64,000 nucleotides of DNA from Aureibacter tunicatorum (GTDB lineage Bacteria > Bacteroidota > Bacteroidia > Cytophagales > Cyclobacteriaceae). Below are positions 46,136 to 54,976 of this stretch, in pieces (within the stretch, counting starts at the first letter, position 1; each line of letters begins with the position of its first letter). The position numbers were made by a program, and so were the translations under genes. The notes beneath the pieces are model-generated. The model saw only the letters and a program-made list of their open reading frames with translations, did not search any database and was not told where the DNA came from. The stretch lies in NCBI RefSeq assembly GCF_036492635.1, contig NZ_AP025305.1, positions 1,922,001 to 1,986,000 on the forward strand. Reading direction: 5' to 3'.

Positions 46136-46161
46136 AAACCGCTTGAGAGCGGTTTTTTTGT
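46136..46161 (+). terminator. Intrinsic terminator after lepA
   Basis: AAACCGCT (46136-46143), loop TGAG, AGCGGTTT (46148-46155), followed by TTTTG. Confidence 0.92.
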
Positions 46162-46240
46162 TTAATTAGAAAATAATGCAGCTTTTATTTTTATATGTCA
46201 TGATAACTATTTAATATGATGGCGAGTTGTTTTTGTTAAA

Positions 46241-46903
46241 ATGGTTAAGGATATGAAGATATATAAAGCTCTATTGGTGTTCGTTTTTACGCTTTTATTT
46301 CACATGTCAAAAGGACAAGATTTGTTTCCTTCAGAAGTGTGGCATGACGGTGAATTGGTCTTGATGACAGGCGATACGCTTAGGGCGCCTTTGAAGTATG
46401 ATTTTTCTAACGAGTCAGTGTTGTTGAATCATAAGGGAACAGTGTTGAGTTATAGTGCTAGAAAGATTTTGTATTTCGAAATTTTCGATGTAGTGTCAGA
46501 TAGATATAGAGAGTTTTTTGCTTTGCCATTTTTTGTCCGACAAAATTATAAAGCGCCGATTCTTTTTGAAGTGATTACAGAAGGCTCTTTGACTTTATTG
46601 GCAAGAGAGTATATAATGGTGGAGAGTACTCCTGCTACAGGCATGTATGGTCAACCAATCTATGTGGAGCCTGTGAGACGTTTAGTGCATGACTATTACT
46701 TTTTGAATATGGATGGCGAAATCGAATTGTTTTCCATGAGAAAAAGAGAGCTTTATCAAGTAATGTCCAGACGTTTGCCGGATGTGAAGAAATATATTAA
46801 GAGAAATAAGTTGCATATTTCCAATCCTGAAGATTTGATCAGAATAGTAATTTTTTATAACGAGTTAATGGAAGGTAACTTCCAACATGCAAATGGAAGA
46901 TAG
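46241..46903 (+). CDS. Secreted or periplasmic protein of unknown function
   Basis: A 220-residue protein with a signal peptide ending around HMSKGQ. The mature part is beta-rich: LVLMTGDTLRAPLKYDF, VLSYSARKILYFEIFD, then LFEVITEGSLTLLAREYI. It ends in a charged helical region. The outline is common in Bacteroidota ('dispense with GD-T-LxG') small envelope proteins, but I cannot name the family. Its end overlaps surE by 17 bases. ATG 46253 is an alternative start giving a shorter signal peptide. Confidence 0.65.
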   Translation: MVKDMKIYKALLVFVFTLLFHMSKGQDLFPSEVWHDGELVLMTGDTLRAPLKYDFSNESVLLNHKGTVLSYSARKILYFEIFDVVSDRYREFFALPFFVRQNYKAPILFEVITEGSLTLLAREYIMVESTPATGMYGQPIYVEPVRRLVHDYYFLNMDGEIELFSMRKRELYQVMSRRLPDVKKYIKRNKLHISNPEDLIRIVIFYNELMEGNFQHANGR

Positions 46904-47675
46904 CATAAACAATAAGCCTCTAATATTGGTGACCAATGATGATGGTATTACTGCACCGGGAATTAGAGTTCTAGTAGAGGCAATGAAAGATTTAGGCGAA
47001 GTCGTGGTTGTCGCTCCCGACAGTCCTCAATCAGGGATGGGGCATGCGATTACGATTGGAAAGCCATTGAGGTTGAGAGATAGCAATATTTTTGAGGGAG
47101 TAAAATCATTCGAATGCTCAGGTACTCCTGCTGATTGTGTTAAATTGGCAAAGCATTATGCTATGAAAGATCGTCAGCCAGACCTAGTGGTGAGTGGAGT
47201 AAATCATGGAAGTAATAGTTCTATCAGTGTTTTGTACTCAGGAACTATGTCTGCCGCTATAGAAGCGGCGATTGAGGGGATTCCTGCCATTGGGTTTTCT
47301 CTTTGCGATTATTCTCACAGCGCGGATTTTTCACACGCAGTGAACCATATCAAGCAAATTGCGAAAAAAGTATTGGAAAAGGGCTTGCCAAAATACCTGA
47401 CTTTGAATGTGAATATTCCTCCGAAAAGGGATGAAAACATCAAGGGAGTGAAAATATGCAGGCAAGCTAGAGCGAAGTGGGAAGAGGAATTCGAGCAAAG
47501 ATTCGACCCTATGGGACAGCCTTATTACTGGATGTCAGGTAGGTTTGTGAATTTTGATAAAGGAGAGGATAATGACGAGTGGGCAATAGCAAATAATTAT
47601 ATTTCTATAGTGCCTGTTCATTTTGATTTGACAGCGCATAATGCTTGCGCAGAGTTAAGGGATTGGGACTTATAA
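46887..47675 (+). CDS. surE: 5'/3'-nucleotidase SurE
   Basis: A 262-residue survival protein E phosphatase that hydrolyses nucleoside monophosphates. The metal site is LVTNDDGITAPGI (the Asp pair of NDDG), with VVAPDSPQSGMGHAI, SGTPADCVKL, VVSGVNHGSN (Asn ligand) and VLYSGTMSAAIEAAIEGIPAIGFSL after it. It overlaps the preceding secreted-protein gene by 17 bases, so translation is probably coupled. A terminator follows. Confidence 0.96.
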   Translation: MQMEDSINNKPLILVTNDDGITAPGIRVLVEAMKDLGEVVVVAPDSPQSGMGHAITIGKPLRLRDSNIFEGVKSFECSGTPADCVKLAKHYAMKDRQPDLVVSGVNHGSNSSISVLYSGTMSAAIEAAIEGIPAIGFSLCDYSHSADFSHAVNHIKQIAKKVLEKGLPKYLTLNVNIPPKRDENIKGVKICRQARAKWEEEFEQRFDPMGQPYYWMSGRFVNFDKGEDNDEWAIANNYISIVPVHFDLTAHNACAELRDWDL

Positions 47676-47702
47676 TATTGAATAGAAAATAATATGTTGT
47701 TT

Positions 47703-47733
47703 GGCAGGGGTAGTATCCTGCCATTTGTTTTTT
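47703..47733 (+). terminator. Intrinsic terminator after surE
   Basis: GGCAGG (47703-47708) pairs with CCTGCC (47717-47722), followed by ATTTGTTTTTT. Confidence 0.75.
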
Positions 47734-47789
47734 AAGTGAAGTGTTTCTTGAATATTTAGCAATGCTGTACTTATTATTTTTCGTTGTTT

Positions 47790-50657
47790 ATGGATTTTAA
47801 TAAAATATTGCAAAAGCATTTTTTTCTAATAGCTTTTATGCTTGTTGTTTCCTTGCAAGTTAGGGGGCAGATAGCTGGCCAGTTGGCAAATAATCCTTCA
47901 AATCTGAAATGGTATAGGATTAAAACGGATAACTTTTCTGTTGTTTTTCCTAAAGGCTTTTATTTTCAAGCTAATAGAGTCGCTAATAATTTGGAAGCGA
48001 TATATTTGCCTGTGTCTTCTTCATTGGAGGTGGATCCGCATCACTTGACAGTTATTTTGCAAAACCAAGGGTCCATTTCGAACGGTTTTGTGACGATGAG
48101 TCCCAGAAGGTCGGAGTTCTTCACCACCTCTCCCCAAAATTATAATTTTTTAGGAACCAATGATTGGTTGAATTTGCTTTCCATACATGAATTTAGGCAT
48201 GTAGTGCAATATGAAAGAGCGTTTCAAGGACCTACAAAATGGTTTTATTGGTTGTTTGGAGAGCAGTCTGCCGGATTTTTGGCAAATATTTCACTTCCAA
48301 ACTGGTTTTGGGAGGGAGATGCGGTTGTTACAGAAACAGCTTTGACAAAAAGTGGTAGAGGTAGAATTCCTCAGTTTAGCGCGTTGTTGCGAGCTAATGT
48401 AGTTGAAAAAGGAGTTTTTAATTATGAAAAACAGACCTTAAGGTCATTTAAGGATTATATCCCCAATCATTATGTTACAGGTTATTACTTGGCATCGTCG
48501 TTGAGAAGAAGTCATGGCAAAGATGCTTGGGCGGAGGTGTTGGATATCTCATATCGTAAACCAATACGCCCATGGCCATGGTCTAGGTCAGTGCATGATG
48601 TTTCAGGTCAATATGTCGCTGATTTTTACGATAGTACATTTGTTGATCTTAAAGAAAAGTGGGAACATGAGATTGATGAATTAAGTTTGACTGAGTTTAG
48701 ATGTTTGAATCAAGTGAATCCAAAGGTTTATACTGACTACATGTATCCAAAAGTTGGAGATGGAGGTGAGGTTTATTGCTTGAGATCCGGTATTGGTGAT
48801 ATACTCCAACTAGTTAAGCTGGATGTAGAAAATGGAGATGAGAAGGTTTTGTATACAATGGGACCGTTTATTGATCCGGGGAAAATCTCATTTGGCAAAG
48901 AAACATTAGTTTGGAGTGAGTATCGCTACGATCCGAGATGGTTGAGAAGAAGTTACGCTGATGTTTTTGCATATAATGTGAAGACAGGGAAAAAACGTAG
49001 ATTAACCAAAAAAGAAAGGTATTTTGCTCCGGCTATTTCTAAGGATGAATCTAAAATCGTAGCGGTAGAAGAATCTGATAATTATACTTTCAATATAGTG
49101 GTGCTTGATGCTTCTACTGGAGAGCTTGTGATAAGTTTTGAGAATGAAGCGAATAACTTTTACAGCATGCCTTCATGGAGTGAGGATGGGACTAAAATTT
49201 ATGTCATAAAACATTTTGAAAATGGCAATGCTCTTGTCGAGTTGGATGTTGAAACGGAAGAAGAAAGAGTTTTGACGGATTTAGTAGAGTATAACATTGG
49301 GTATCCAGAACAATTTGGAGAATATGTTTATATAAATTCTGCTCAAAGCGGTATCGATAATATATATGCGGTAAATCTGAAAACAAAAGAGCTTAAGCAA
49401 GTAACAACTTCAAAGTTTGGCGCTTATAATCCATCTTTGAATTCGCGTACAGGTCAATTGATGTACAATGATTTCAGGTCGACAGGTATGAATGTTGTTT
49501 CCGTTGATCTTGATTCATTAGATTGGCGTGATGCTGGCAAAGTGAAATACTCTGGAATTGATTATTATCAACCCATTGTTGATCAGGAGGAAGATGTGCT
49601 TCCATTATTGGATTCTATGAATCCTACACAATATAAGGAAGAAAGGTACCGTACTTGGAAACACTTGTTGGAGCCATATAGTTGGGGGCTTGCTGTGTCT
49701 AGTAGTGATTTTCAAAACTACTTTGGACTTGTTTCTCAAGATAATATGAGTACAATGGCATTAGGGGCGGGGTATCAAATAGATTACAATGAATGGACAG
49801 GGAAGTGGAAGGCTGATATAAGTTATCAAGGTATTTATCCAATTATAGATTTTGGAGTGTCTTCAGGGTATCGTAGGGCTACTGTGACTTTGGAAGATGG
49901 CGATGAAAAAACGAGTTGGAATGAGCAGAGTCTATATGCTGGTTTGAGATTGCCTTTGTTGTTGACAAATTCAAGGTTTTCGCAAAGGTTGTCAATTGGC
50001 GCGAATTACGAGCTTTTGCGTGTGGAAAATTATAGTGTTCCTCGAACGAAATATGAACAGATTGGCAATGGGAATTTGCAAACTGTGAAAATGAACTTGA
50101 ACTATTCGAGGCTTTTGCGCATGGCTTATAGGGATATTTATCCAAAGTGGGGTCAGAGGTTCTACGCATCTTATAGAGATACGCCATTTGAAGGCAAATA
50201 TAAAGGCAAGCAATTTATCTCAGATTTAAGATTGTATTTCCCAGGCTTATTCCCTCAACATTCATTTCAGCTTAGAGGGGGAGTGACTTATAATGACGAG
50301 GAAAATTATGCTTTCCAGACCAATGTGCTTTTTCCTAGAGGTTATAGTTATCAGATATTTAAGAACCTTTACACTGCTTCAGTATATTATGGATTGCCTT
50401 TAGCCTATCCAGATTGGGCTTTGGGCTCTTTTATGAATGTTCAGCGATTAAGAGCGTTAGCTTTTTATGACTATGGAAAGGGATATGATAATTTAGCGGG
50501 AATTAATAGAGAGTATAATTCTTTTGGAGCCGATTTTTATGTTGATGCTAATTTTTTGCGTTACCCTTATCTTGTTTCAGTAGGGACAAGATTTGTCTAT
50601 GTACCTGAGAAAAATTCAGGAGGTTTCTATTTCTTGCTTAATATATCAGGTTTTTAA
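47790..50657 (+). CDS. Outer-membrane protein: HEFRH peptidase-like, TolB-type propeller and beta-barrel
   Basis: A 955-residue envelope protein. The signal peptide ends near VRGQIA. Residues 30-270 look like a gluzincin-type peptidase scaffold: ISNGFVTMSPRRSEFFTT, LLSIHEFRHVVQYE (an HExxH-form motif) and NWFWEGDAVVTETAL, where WEGDA could supply the third ligand Glu. Residues 300-600 are WD40/TolB-like propeller blades (FAPAISKDESKIVAVEES, MPSWSEDGTKIYVIK). The last 330 residues are alternating aromatic strands ending FYFLLNISGF, a typical outer-membrane barrel end. Whether the peptidase is active is unknown. The start is ATG 47790; the upstream TTG at 47784 is less likely. Confidence 0.8.
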   Translation: MDFNKILQKHFFLIAFMLVVSLQVRGQIAGQLANNPSNLKWYRIKTDNFSVVFPKGFYFQANRVANNLEAIYLPVSSSLEVDPHHLTVILQNQGSISNGFVTMSPRRSEFFTTSPQNYNFLGTNDWLNLLSIHEFRHVVQYERAFQGPTKWFYWLFGEQSAGFLANISLPNWFWEGDAVVTETALTKSGRGRIPQFSALLRANVVEKGVFNYEKQTLRSFKDYIPNHYVTGYYLASSLRRSHGKDAWAEVLDISYRKPIRPWPWSRSVHDVSGQYVADFYDSTFVDLKEKWEHEIDELSLTEFRCLNQVNPKVYTDYMYPKVGDGGEVYCLRSGIGDILQLVKLDVENGDEKVLYTMGPFIDPGKISFGKETLVWSEYRYDPRWLRRSYADVFAYNVKTGKKRRLTKKERYFAPAISKDESKIVAVEESDNYTFNIVVLDASTGELVISFENEANNFYSMPSWSEDGTKIYVIKHFENGNALVELDVETEEERVLTDLVEYNIGYPEQFGEYVYINSAQSGIDNIYAVNLKTKELKQVTTSKFGAYNPSLNSRTGQLMYNDFRSTGMNVVSVDLDSLDWRDAGKVKYSGIDYYQPIVDQEEDVLPLLDSMNPTQYKEERYRTWKHLLEPYSWGLAVSSSDFQNYFGLVSQDNMSTMALGAGYQIDYNEWTGKWKADISYQGIYPIIDFGVSSGYRRATVTLEDGDEKTSWNEQSLYAGLRLPLLLTNSRFSQRLSIGANYELLRVENYSVPRTKYEQIGNGNLQTVKMNLNYSRLLRMAYRDIYPKWGQRFYASYRDTPFEGKYKGKQFISDLRLYFPGLFPQHSFQLRGGVTYNDEENYAFQTNVLFPRGYSYQIFKNLYTASVYYGLPLAYPDWALGSFMNVQRLRALAFYDYGKGYDNLAGINREYNSFGADFYVDANFLRYPYLVSVGTRFVYVPEKNSGGFYFLLNISGF

Positions 50658-51048
50658 GTTTAGTAAAGGTACTTGTATTGAAATAAAAGAGTAAGGATTA
50701 GTAAAGTGATAATTAATGCAGTCAATGCCCAAATGTCTTTGTGTAATTTCATTTTTTTCATGCGAATATCATTTTGGTGTGTTTAACTTTATCCTTTTAG
50801 TAAAAATAATTAAGAATTTGAGAAATATTATTTTCTTTGTTGAATTTTGTAGGTAAGTTTGTTTTAAAGTTTCCTTGCTGATAATAGCCAAGAGAGCTCA
50901 TTTACATTAAATTGAAGGGAAGAAAATGTTTACAGAATTAATTTATTACTGTTGTTGTGCCAAAAGCTGTAAAGCTTAATAAGGATTCCAGTGATGCTTT
51001 CTTGTTGAAAGCCTATTCAATAGTATTGATAATTCAAAACGTAAAAAA
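50658..51048. other. Intergenic region before nuoI
   Basis: 391 bases holding the possible small membrane-peptide gene (50660-50761, minus strand). The rest is AT-rich, with no clear promoter box for nuoI and no terminator for the preceding gene. Confidence 0.6.
50660..50761 (-). CDS. Possible 33-residue single-span membrane peptide
   Basis: A short minus-strand frame from ATG 50761 to TAA 50660. It encodes MKKMKLHKDIW, then a hydrophobic span of 16 residues (ALTALIITLLILTLLF), then QYKYLY. A basic N-terminus, a Trp at the membrane edge and an aromatic/basic end are the layout of real one-span regulatory peptides of membrane complexes. A second ATG at 50752 is in frame. The stop sits 3 bases past the stop of the convergent outer-membrane protein gene. 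There is no visible ribosome-binding site, which is normal for this genome. The neighbouring complex I genes make an accessory role conceivable, but it may be a chance frame. Confidence 0.4.
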   Translation of the reverse strand: MKKMKLHKDIWALTALIITLLILTLLFQYKYLY

Positions 51049-52968
51049 GTGAGTAAAGGCACTAACAATTCTTACTTCGGGAACATTAAAGAGGCTATGA
51101 AGACGCTCTATGAAGGAGCGAAGCTTACTCTCAAGCATTTTGAAGAAGCTAGATTCAGCCATGACAATCCAAGTGTTTCTGATCCAAAATATTTTGAACA
51201 AGATAAAGGCATAGTAACTCTTCAGTATCCTAAAGAAGAATTGCCAGTGCCTGTCAATGGAAGGTATAAACTGCATAATGAAATAGATGACTGCATTGTC
51301 TGTGATAAGTGCGCTAAGGTTTGTCCTGTTGATTGTATAGATATAGACGGCATAGTTGCCACGGAAGAATTAGGTAAAGCTTCTGATGGTTCTTCAATTC
51401 GAATACATTTAGCTAAGTTTGATATTGATATGGCTAAATGCATGTTTTGTGGTTTATGCACAACTGTATGTCCTACAGAATGCTTGACCATGACTCCTGA
51501 ATATGATTTTTCATCGTTTGATGTGGCTGATCATAATGTGCCTTTTGGGGAAATGTCAATTACTGAGATTGCCGAGGCTAGACAGAAGTTTGAAGAAAAT
51601 AAAAAGAAGAAAGCAGCTGCAAAATCAAGTGCAGTGAAGAAGGTTAAACCAGCTGTTTCTGTGAAGCCTAATGAAAGTGCTGATGATGTAGAATCACCAA
51701 AGCCTAAAAAGGTAGTGCCTAGAATGCCTGCTAGGAAAACAAGTGTTGCTAAAAGTGAAGGTGAAGAATCAAATGGAGATACTCCTAAAAAAGCTGTTAG
51801 GCCTAAGGTTCCTGTAAGGAAAGCTCAGCTTGATATTGAACAAAATCAAGAAGATGAAGAGGTTAAGCCAAAAAGAGTACAACCTAAGATGCCAGTTCGC
51901 CGATCTCAGCCAGTTGTTAAAGCAAAGAAATCGGAGGATGGTTCGGCAGAAGAGTTGCCTTCGAATGCTACACCAAAGCGTGTTCAGCCTAAGATGCCTG
52001 TTCGCCGTCCTCAGCCAGTTGTTAAAGCAAAGAAATCGGAGGAAGATTCGTCAGAAGAGGTGTCTTTAAATGCTACACCAAAGCGTGTTCAACCGAAAGT
52101 GCCTGTTCGTCGCCCTCAGTCAGTTGTTAAAGCAAAGAAATCGGATGAAGATTCGTCAGAAGAGGTGTCTTCAGATGCTACACCAAAACGTGTTCAACCG
52201 AAAGTGCCTGTTCGTCGCCCTCAACCAGTTGTTAAAGCAAAGAAATCGGATGAAGATTCGTCAGAAGAGGTATCTTCAGGTGCTACACCAAAACGTGTTC
52301 AGCCTAAAGTGCCTGTTCGTCGCCCTCAGCCTGTTGTGAAAGCAAAGAAATCGGAGGAAGATTCGTCAGAAGAGGTGTCTTCAGATGCTATACCAAAACG
52401 TGTTCAGCCTAAAGTGCCGATTCGTCGCCCTCAGCCTGTTGTGAAAGCAAAGAAATCGGAGGAGGATTCGGCAGAAGAGTTGTCTTCGGATACTACACCA
52501 AAACGTGTTCAGCCTAAAGTGCCTGTTCGTCGCCCTCAGCCAGTTGTGAAAGCAAAGAAATCGGAGGAAGATTCGTCAGAAGAGGTATCTTCAGATACTA
52601 CACCAAAACGTGTTCAGCCTAAAGTGCCTGTTCGTCGCCCTCAGCCAGTTGTGAAAGCAAAGAAATCAGAGGAAGATTCGTCAGAAGAGGTATCTTCAGA
52701 TACTACACCAAAACGTGTTCAGCCTAAAGTGCCGATTCGTCGCCCTCAGCCAGTTGTGAAAGCAAAGAAATCGGAGGAGGATTCGGCAGAAGAGTTGTCT
52801 TCGGATACTACACCAAAACGTGTTCAGCCTAAAGTGCCTGTTCGTCGCCCTCAGTCTGTTGTGAAAGCAAAGTCGACAGAAGGTGATATAAATGAAGGAG
52901 CAGTTTCAGATGCGAAGAGTGCTGAGAAGCCTAAACGAATGCAACCGAAAATTCCTAGAAAAAAATAA
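51049..52968 (+). CDS. nuoI: NADH-quinone oxidoreductase subunit I with a long repetitive charged tail
   Basis: A 639-residue protein; ordinary NuoI is about 150-220. Residues 1-185 are a complete 8Fe ferredoxin-type subunit with both clusters: CIVCDKCAKVCPVDC and CMFCGLCTTVCPTEC. It carries electrons toward the quinone site in the peripheral arm of complex I. From about 190 onward the protein is low-complexity: KKKKAAAKSS, then two degenerate units, ten regular 35-residue repeats (273-622) and KPKRMQPKIPRKK at the end. Each repeat has a basic Pro/Arg/Lys half and an acidic Ser/Glu half. Translation starts at GTG; an ATG twelve codons later is an alternative. It leads the cluster nuoI-J-H-K-L. 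The tail has no indel breaking the frame and stops 4 bases before nuoJ. Confidence 0.93.
   Translation: MSKGTNNSYFGNIKEAMKTLYEGAKLTLKHFEEARFSHDNPSVSDPKYFEQDKGIVTLQYPKEELPVPVNGRYKLHNEIDDCIVCDKCAKVCPVDCIDIDGIVATEELGKASDGSSIRIHLAKFDIDMAKCMFCGLCTTVCPTECLTMTPEYDFSSFDVADHNVPFGEMSITEIAEARQKFEENKKKKAAAKSSAVKKVKPAVSVKPNESADDVESPKPKKVVPRMPARKTSVAKSEGEESNGDTPKKAVRPKVPVRKAQLDIEQNQEDEEVKPKRVQPKMPVRRSQPVVKAKKSEDGSAEELPSNATPKRVQPKMPVRRPQPVVKAKKSEEDSSEEVSLNATPKRVQPKVPVRRPQSVVKAKKSDEDSSEEVSSDATPKRVQPKVPVRRPQPVVKAKKSDEDSSEEVSSGATPKRVQPKVPVRRPQPVVKAKKSEEDSSEEVSSDAIPKRVQPKVPIRRPQPVVKAKKSEEDSAEELSSDTTPKRVQPKVPVRRPQPVVKAKKSEEDSSEEVSSDTTPKRVQPKVPVRRPQPVVKAKKSEEDSSEEVSSDTTPKRVQPKVPIRRPQPVVKAKKSEEDSAEELSSDTTPKRVQPKVPVRRPQSVVKAKSTEGDINEGAVSDAKSAEKPKRMQPKIPRKK
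51865..52914 (+). repeat. Ten 105-base tandem repeats in the nuoI tail
   Basis: The unit encodes TPKRVQPKVPVRRPQPVV then KAKKSEEDSSEEVSSDA, 35 residues. Copies start at 51865, 51970, 52075, 52180, 52285, 52390, 52495, 52600, 52705 and 52810. Units 6-7 and 9-10 share linked variants (PIRRPQP with SAEELSSD), which indicates a three-unit (315-base) duplication on top of single-unit growth. Confidence 0.95.
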
Positions 52969-52972
52969 GATC

Positions 52973-53509
52973 ATGGAGCAGATTATTGTTGAAGGTAGTT
53001 TGAATGCCTTATTTTATGTGTTTGCTGGACTTTCTTTAGTTACAGCATTAGGGATAATGCTCATTAGAAATGTTTTGTATGGAGCATTTTTATTGGTATT
53101 TTCTTTACTGGCTATTTCTGGGTTGTATGTGCTGTTAGGTGCTGATTTTGTTGCCGTAACACAAATTATGATTTATGTTGGAGGAGTTTTAGTCTTAATG
53201 GTGTTTGGTATTATGCTTACCAATAGGCTTGATGGACAGAAAATTCTTACTGAAAATAGAAATGTCTTGATGGGAGGCTTAGTAGGTGTCGGTATGTTCG
53301 CGTTGCTATGTTATCTTATTAAGGGGATGGATTTTGGTCAAAAATATATCGCTACTGATAAGGTGCTAATGGAAGATCAGAGTTTAAAAGAGATTGGGGT
53401 TAGTTTGATGAGCGAATATGTATTGCCATTTGAATTTGTAGGTGTGATATTGCTAGTGATACTGATTGCAGCGAGTTACATAGCTTCAAATAGCAAGTTT
53501 TCAAAGTAA
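52973..53509 (+). CDS. nuoJ: NADH-quinone oxidoreductase subunit J
   Basis: A 178-residue membrane subunit of complex I with five hydrophobic segments. The family block LSLVTALGIMLIRNVLYGAFLL, then ALSGLYVLLGADFVAVTQIMIYVGGVLVLMVFGIML-type sequence, is clear. TM3 (FVAVTQIMIYVGGVLVL) is the helix that refolds during catalysis. ATG 52973, 4 bases after the nuoI stop, is the true start; a longer frame from 52892 would run into the nuoI repeats. The last segment is FEFVGVILLVILIAASYIA. Confidence 0.95.
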   Translation: MEQIIVEGSLNALFYVFAGLSLVTALGIMLIRNVLYGAFLLVFSLLAISGLYVLLGADFVAVTQIMIYVGGVLVLMVFGIMLTNRLDGQKILTENRNVLMGGLVGVGMFALLCYLIKGMDFGQKYIATDKVLMEDQSLKEIGVSLMSEYVLPFEFVGVILLVILIAASYIASNSKFSK

Positions 53510-53568
53510 TTGAATGTTTGGAGTCGTTTAACTCGACTCTGAGATTGAGAAATGTATAAATTAGATAT

Positions 53569-54675
53569 ATGTTGACTACGTTTATATACTTTTTGCCTTT
53601 GCTGTTGCTGTATACCGTTTTCGCAGTTTATGCAGAAAGAAAAGTTTCAGCTTTTATGCAAGACCGACTAGGGCCTATGGAAGTGGGTAAATATGGTTTG
53701 TTGCAAACAGTTGCTGATTTGATGAAGCTTTTGCAAAAAGAAGACATTATAAATCAAAAAGCTGATAAGCGCTTGTTCACAATGGGGCCTGTGCTGATTT
53801 TTGTGGCTGTATTTTCTGGATTTGCAGTCTTGCCTGTGTCATCCAATTGGATGGGTTCAAATGCGGAGGTCGGAGTATATTTTCTTTTGGCGATTGTTTC
53901 CTTGGATGTAGTGGGAGTCTTGATGGCTGGATGGGCAAGTAATAGCAAGTTTTCTTTGTTCGGAGCATTGAGGTCAGTGGCCCAAATTGTAAGTTATGAG
54001 ACGCCTTTGATCTTAAGTGTGCTGGCTGTTGTTGCAGTAAGCCAATCGTTGAATTTGCAAGAAATCAGTTTTCAGCAAGGAGTGTTGTTTGATCAATATC
54101 CAGATGCTAAGATTAAAGCAAATTACCTATTTGGAATTAAAGCTTTGGGTATTGATGTGTCTGATATTGGAGGTTTTTTTACTTGGAATATTTTCAGAGT
54201 GCCTGTTCTGTTTTTTGCTTTTGTGATTTTCTTTATTTCATCTTTGGCGGAATGCAATAGAGCGCCATTTGATTTGCCTGAAGGAGAGTCGGAGCTGATT
54301 GGTGGTTTTCATACAGAGTATTCAGGTTTTAAGTGGGCTTTTATCATGTTGGCAGAATATGGTATGATGCTATTGGTTTCAATCTTGGGAGTAGTTTTAT
54401 TCTTAGGAGGCTGGAATACTCCATTTCCAAATATCGGTGCTGTGAAACTGGCTGATTGGACGATGGGAAATCCTGATGGAATTAGCGGTTTGTTGTGGGG
54501 GATGTTCTGGTTGATGAGCAAAACCTTTGTGCTGATATTTGTTCAAATGTGGGTAAGATGGACATACCCAAGATTGAGAGTGGATCAAGTAATGACTTTA
54601 GGTTGGAAATATCTTACTCCTATGGGCTTGATTATATTGTTTTTGTCGACAATTTGGAGATTAATGATGATTTGA
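53569..54675 (+). CDS. nuoH: NADH-quinone oxidoreductase subunit H
   Basis: A 368-residue membrane subunit that forms the quinone-binding chamber with NuoB/D. Landmarks: FAVYAERKVSAFMQDRLGP, LLQTVADLMKLLQKEDI, FGALRSVAQIVSYETPL, LAECNRAPFDLPEGESELIGGFHTEYSG and FVQMWVRWTYPRLRVDQ. An insertion around 160-190 (GVLFDQYPDAKIKANYLFGIKAL) lies in a loop between membrane helices. It sits between nuoJ and nuoK; in E. coli-type operons nuoH precedes nuoI. Confidence 0.97.
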   Translation: MLTTFIYFLPLLLLYTVFAVYAERKVSAFMQDRLGPMEVGKYGLLQTVADLMKLLQKEDIINQKADKRLFTMGPVLIFVAVFSGFAVLPVSSNWMGSNAEVGVYFLLAIVSLDVVGVLMAGWASNSKFSLFGALRSVAQIVSYETPLILSVLAVVAVSQSLNLQEISFQQGVLFDQYPDAKIKANYLFGIKALGIDVSDIGGFFTWNIFRVPVLFFAFVIFFISSLAECNRAPFDLPEGESELIGGFHTEYSGFKWAFIMLAEYGMMLLVSILGVVLFLGGWNTPFPNIGAVKLADWTMGNPDGISGLLWGMFWLMSKTFVLIFVQMWVRWTYPRLRVDQVMTLGWKYLTPMGLIILFLSTIWRLMMI

Positions 54676-54679
54676 TGAT

Positions 54680-54976
54680 ATGGAGGCTTATTTGATATTG
54701 TCAGCGGCGTTGTTCTGCATCGGCCTAGCGATAATTTTAGTGAAAAAAAATGCAGTCATGGTTTTGATGGGGGTTGAGCTGATTTTAAATGCGGCTAATC
54801 TGAATTTAGTGGCTTTTGGTAGCACGGATACACAGCCGACTGGTCAAATGTATGCATTGTTTGTGATTGTAATCGCAGCCGCGGAAGTGTCTGTAGCTTT
54901 AGCGATTGTATTGAACGTTTATAAATACTTTCAGTCTTCAGACTTGGATAAATTAAACTCCTTGGGGGATAAATAA
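54680..54976 (+). CDS. nuoK: NADH-quinone oxidoreductase subunit K
   Basis: A 98-residue, three-helix subunit of the proton-pumping arm. The conserved Glu residues are in MGVELILNAANLNLVAF and IAAAEVSVALAIVLN. It is 4 bases downstream of nuoH, and its stop codon overlaps the nuoL ATG by one base (TAATG), so translation is coupled. Confidence 0.97.
   Translation: MEAYLILSAALFCIGLAIILVKKNAVMVLMGVELILNAANLNLVAFGSTDTQPTGQMYALFVIVIAAAEVSVALAIVLNVYKYFQSSDLDKLNSLGDK

Noticed and set aside
51830-52339. Two plus-strand frames full of CLFVALSQLLKQRN-type repeats.
   Set aside because: They are out-of-frame shadows of the nuoI repeat region; period and ends follow the 105-base units.
52892-52972. A 27-residue N-terminal extension of NuoJ.
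   Set aside because: It overlaps the end of nuoI in another frame; MEQIIVEGSLNALF at 52973 is the family-like start.
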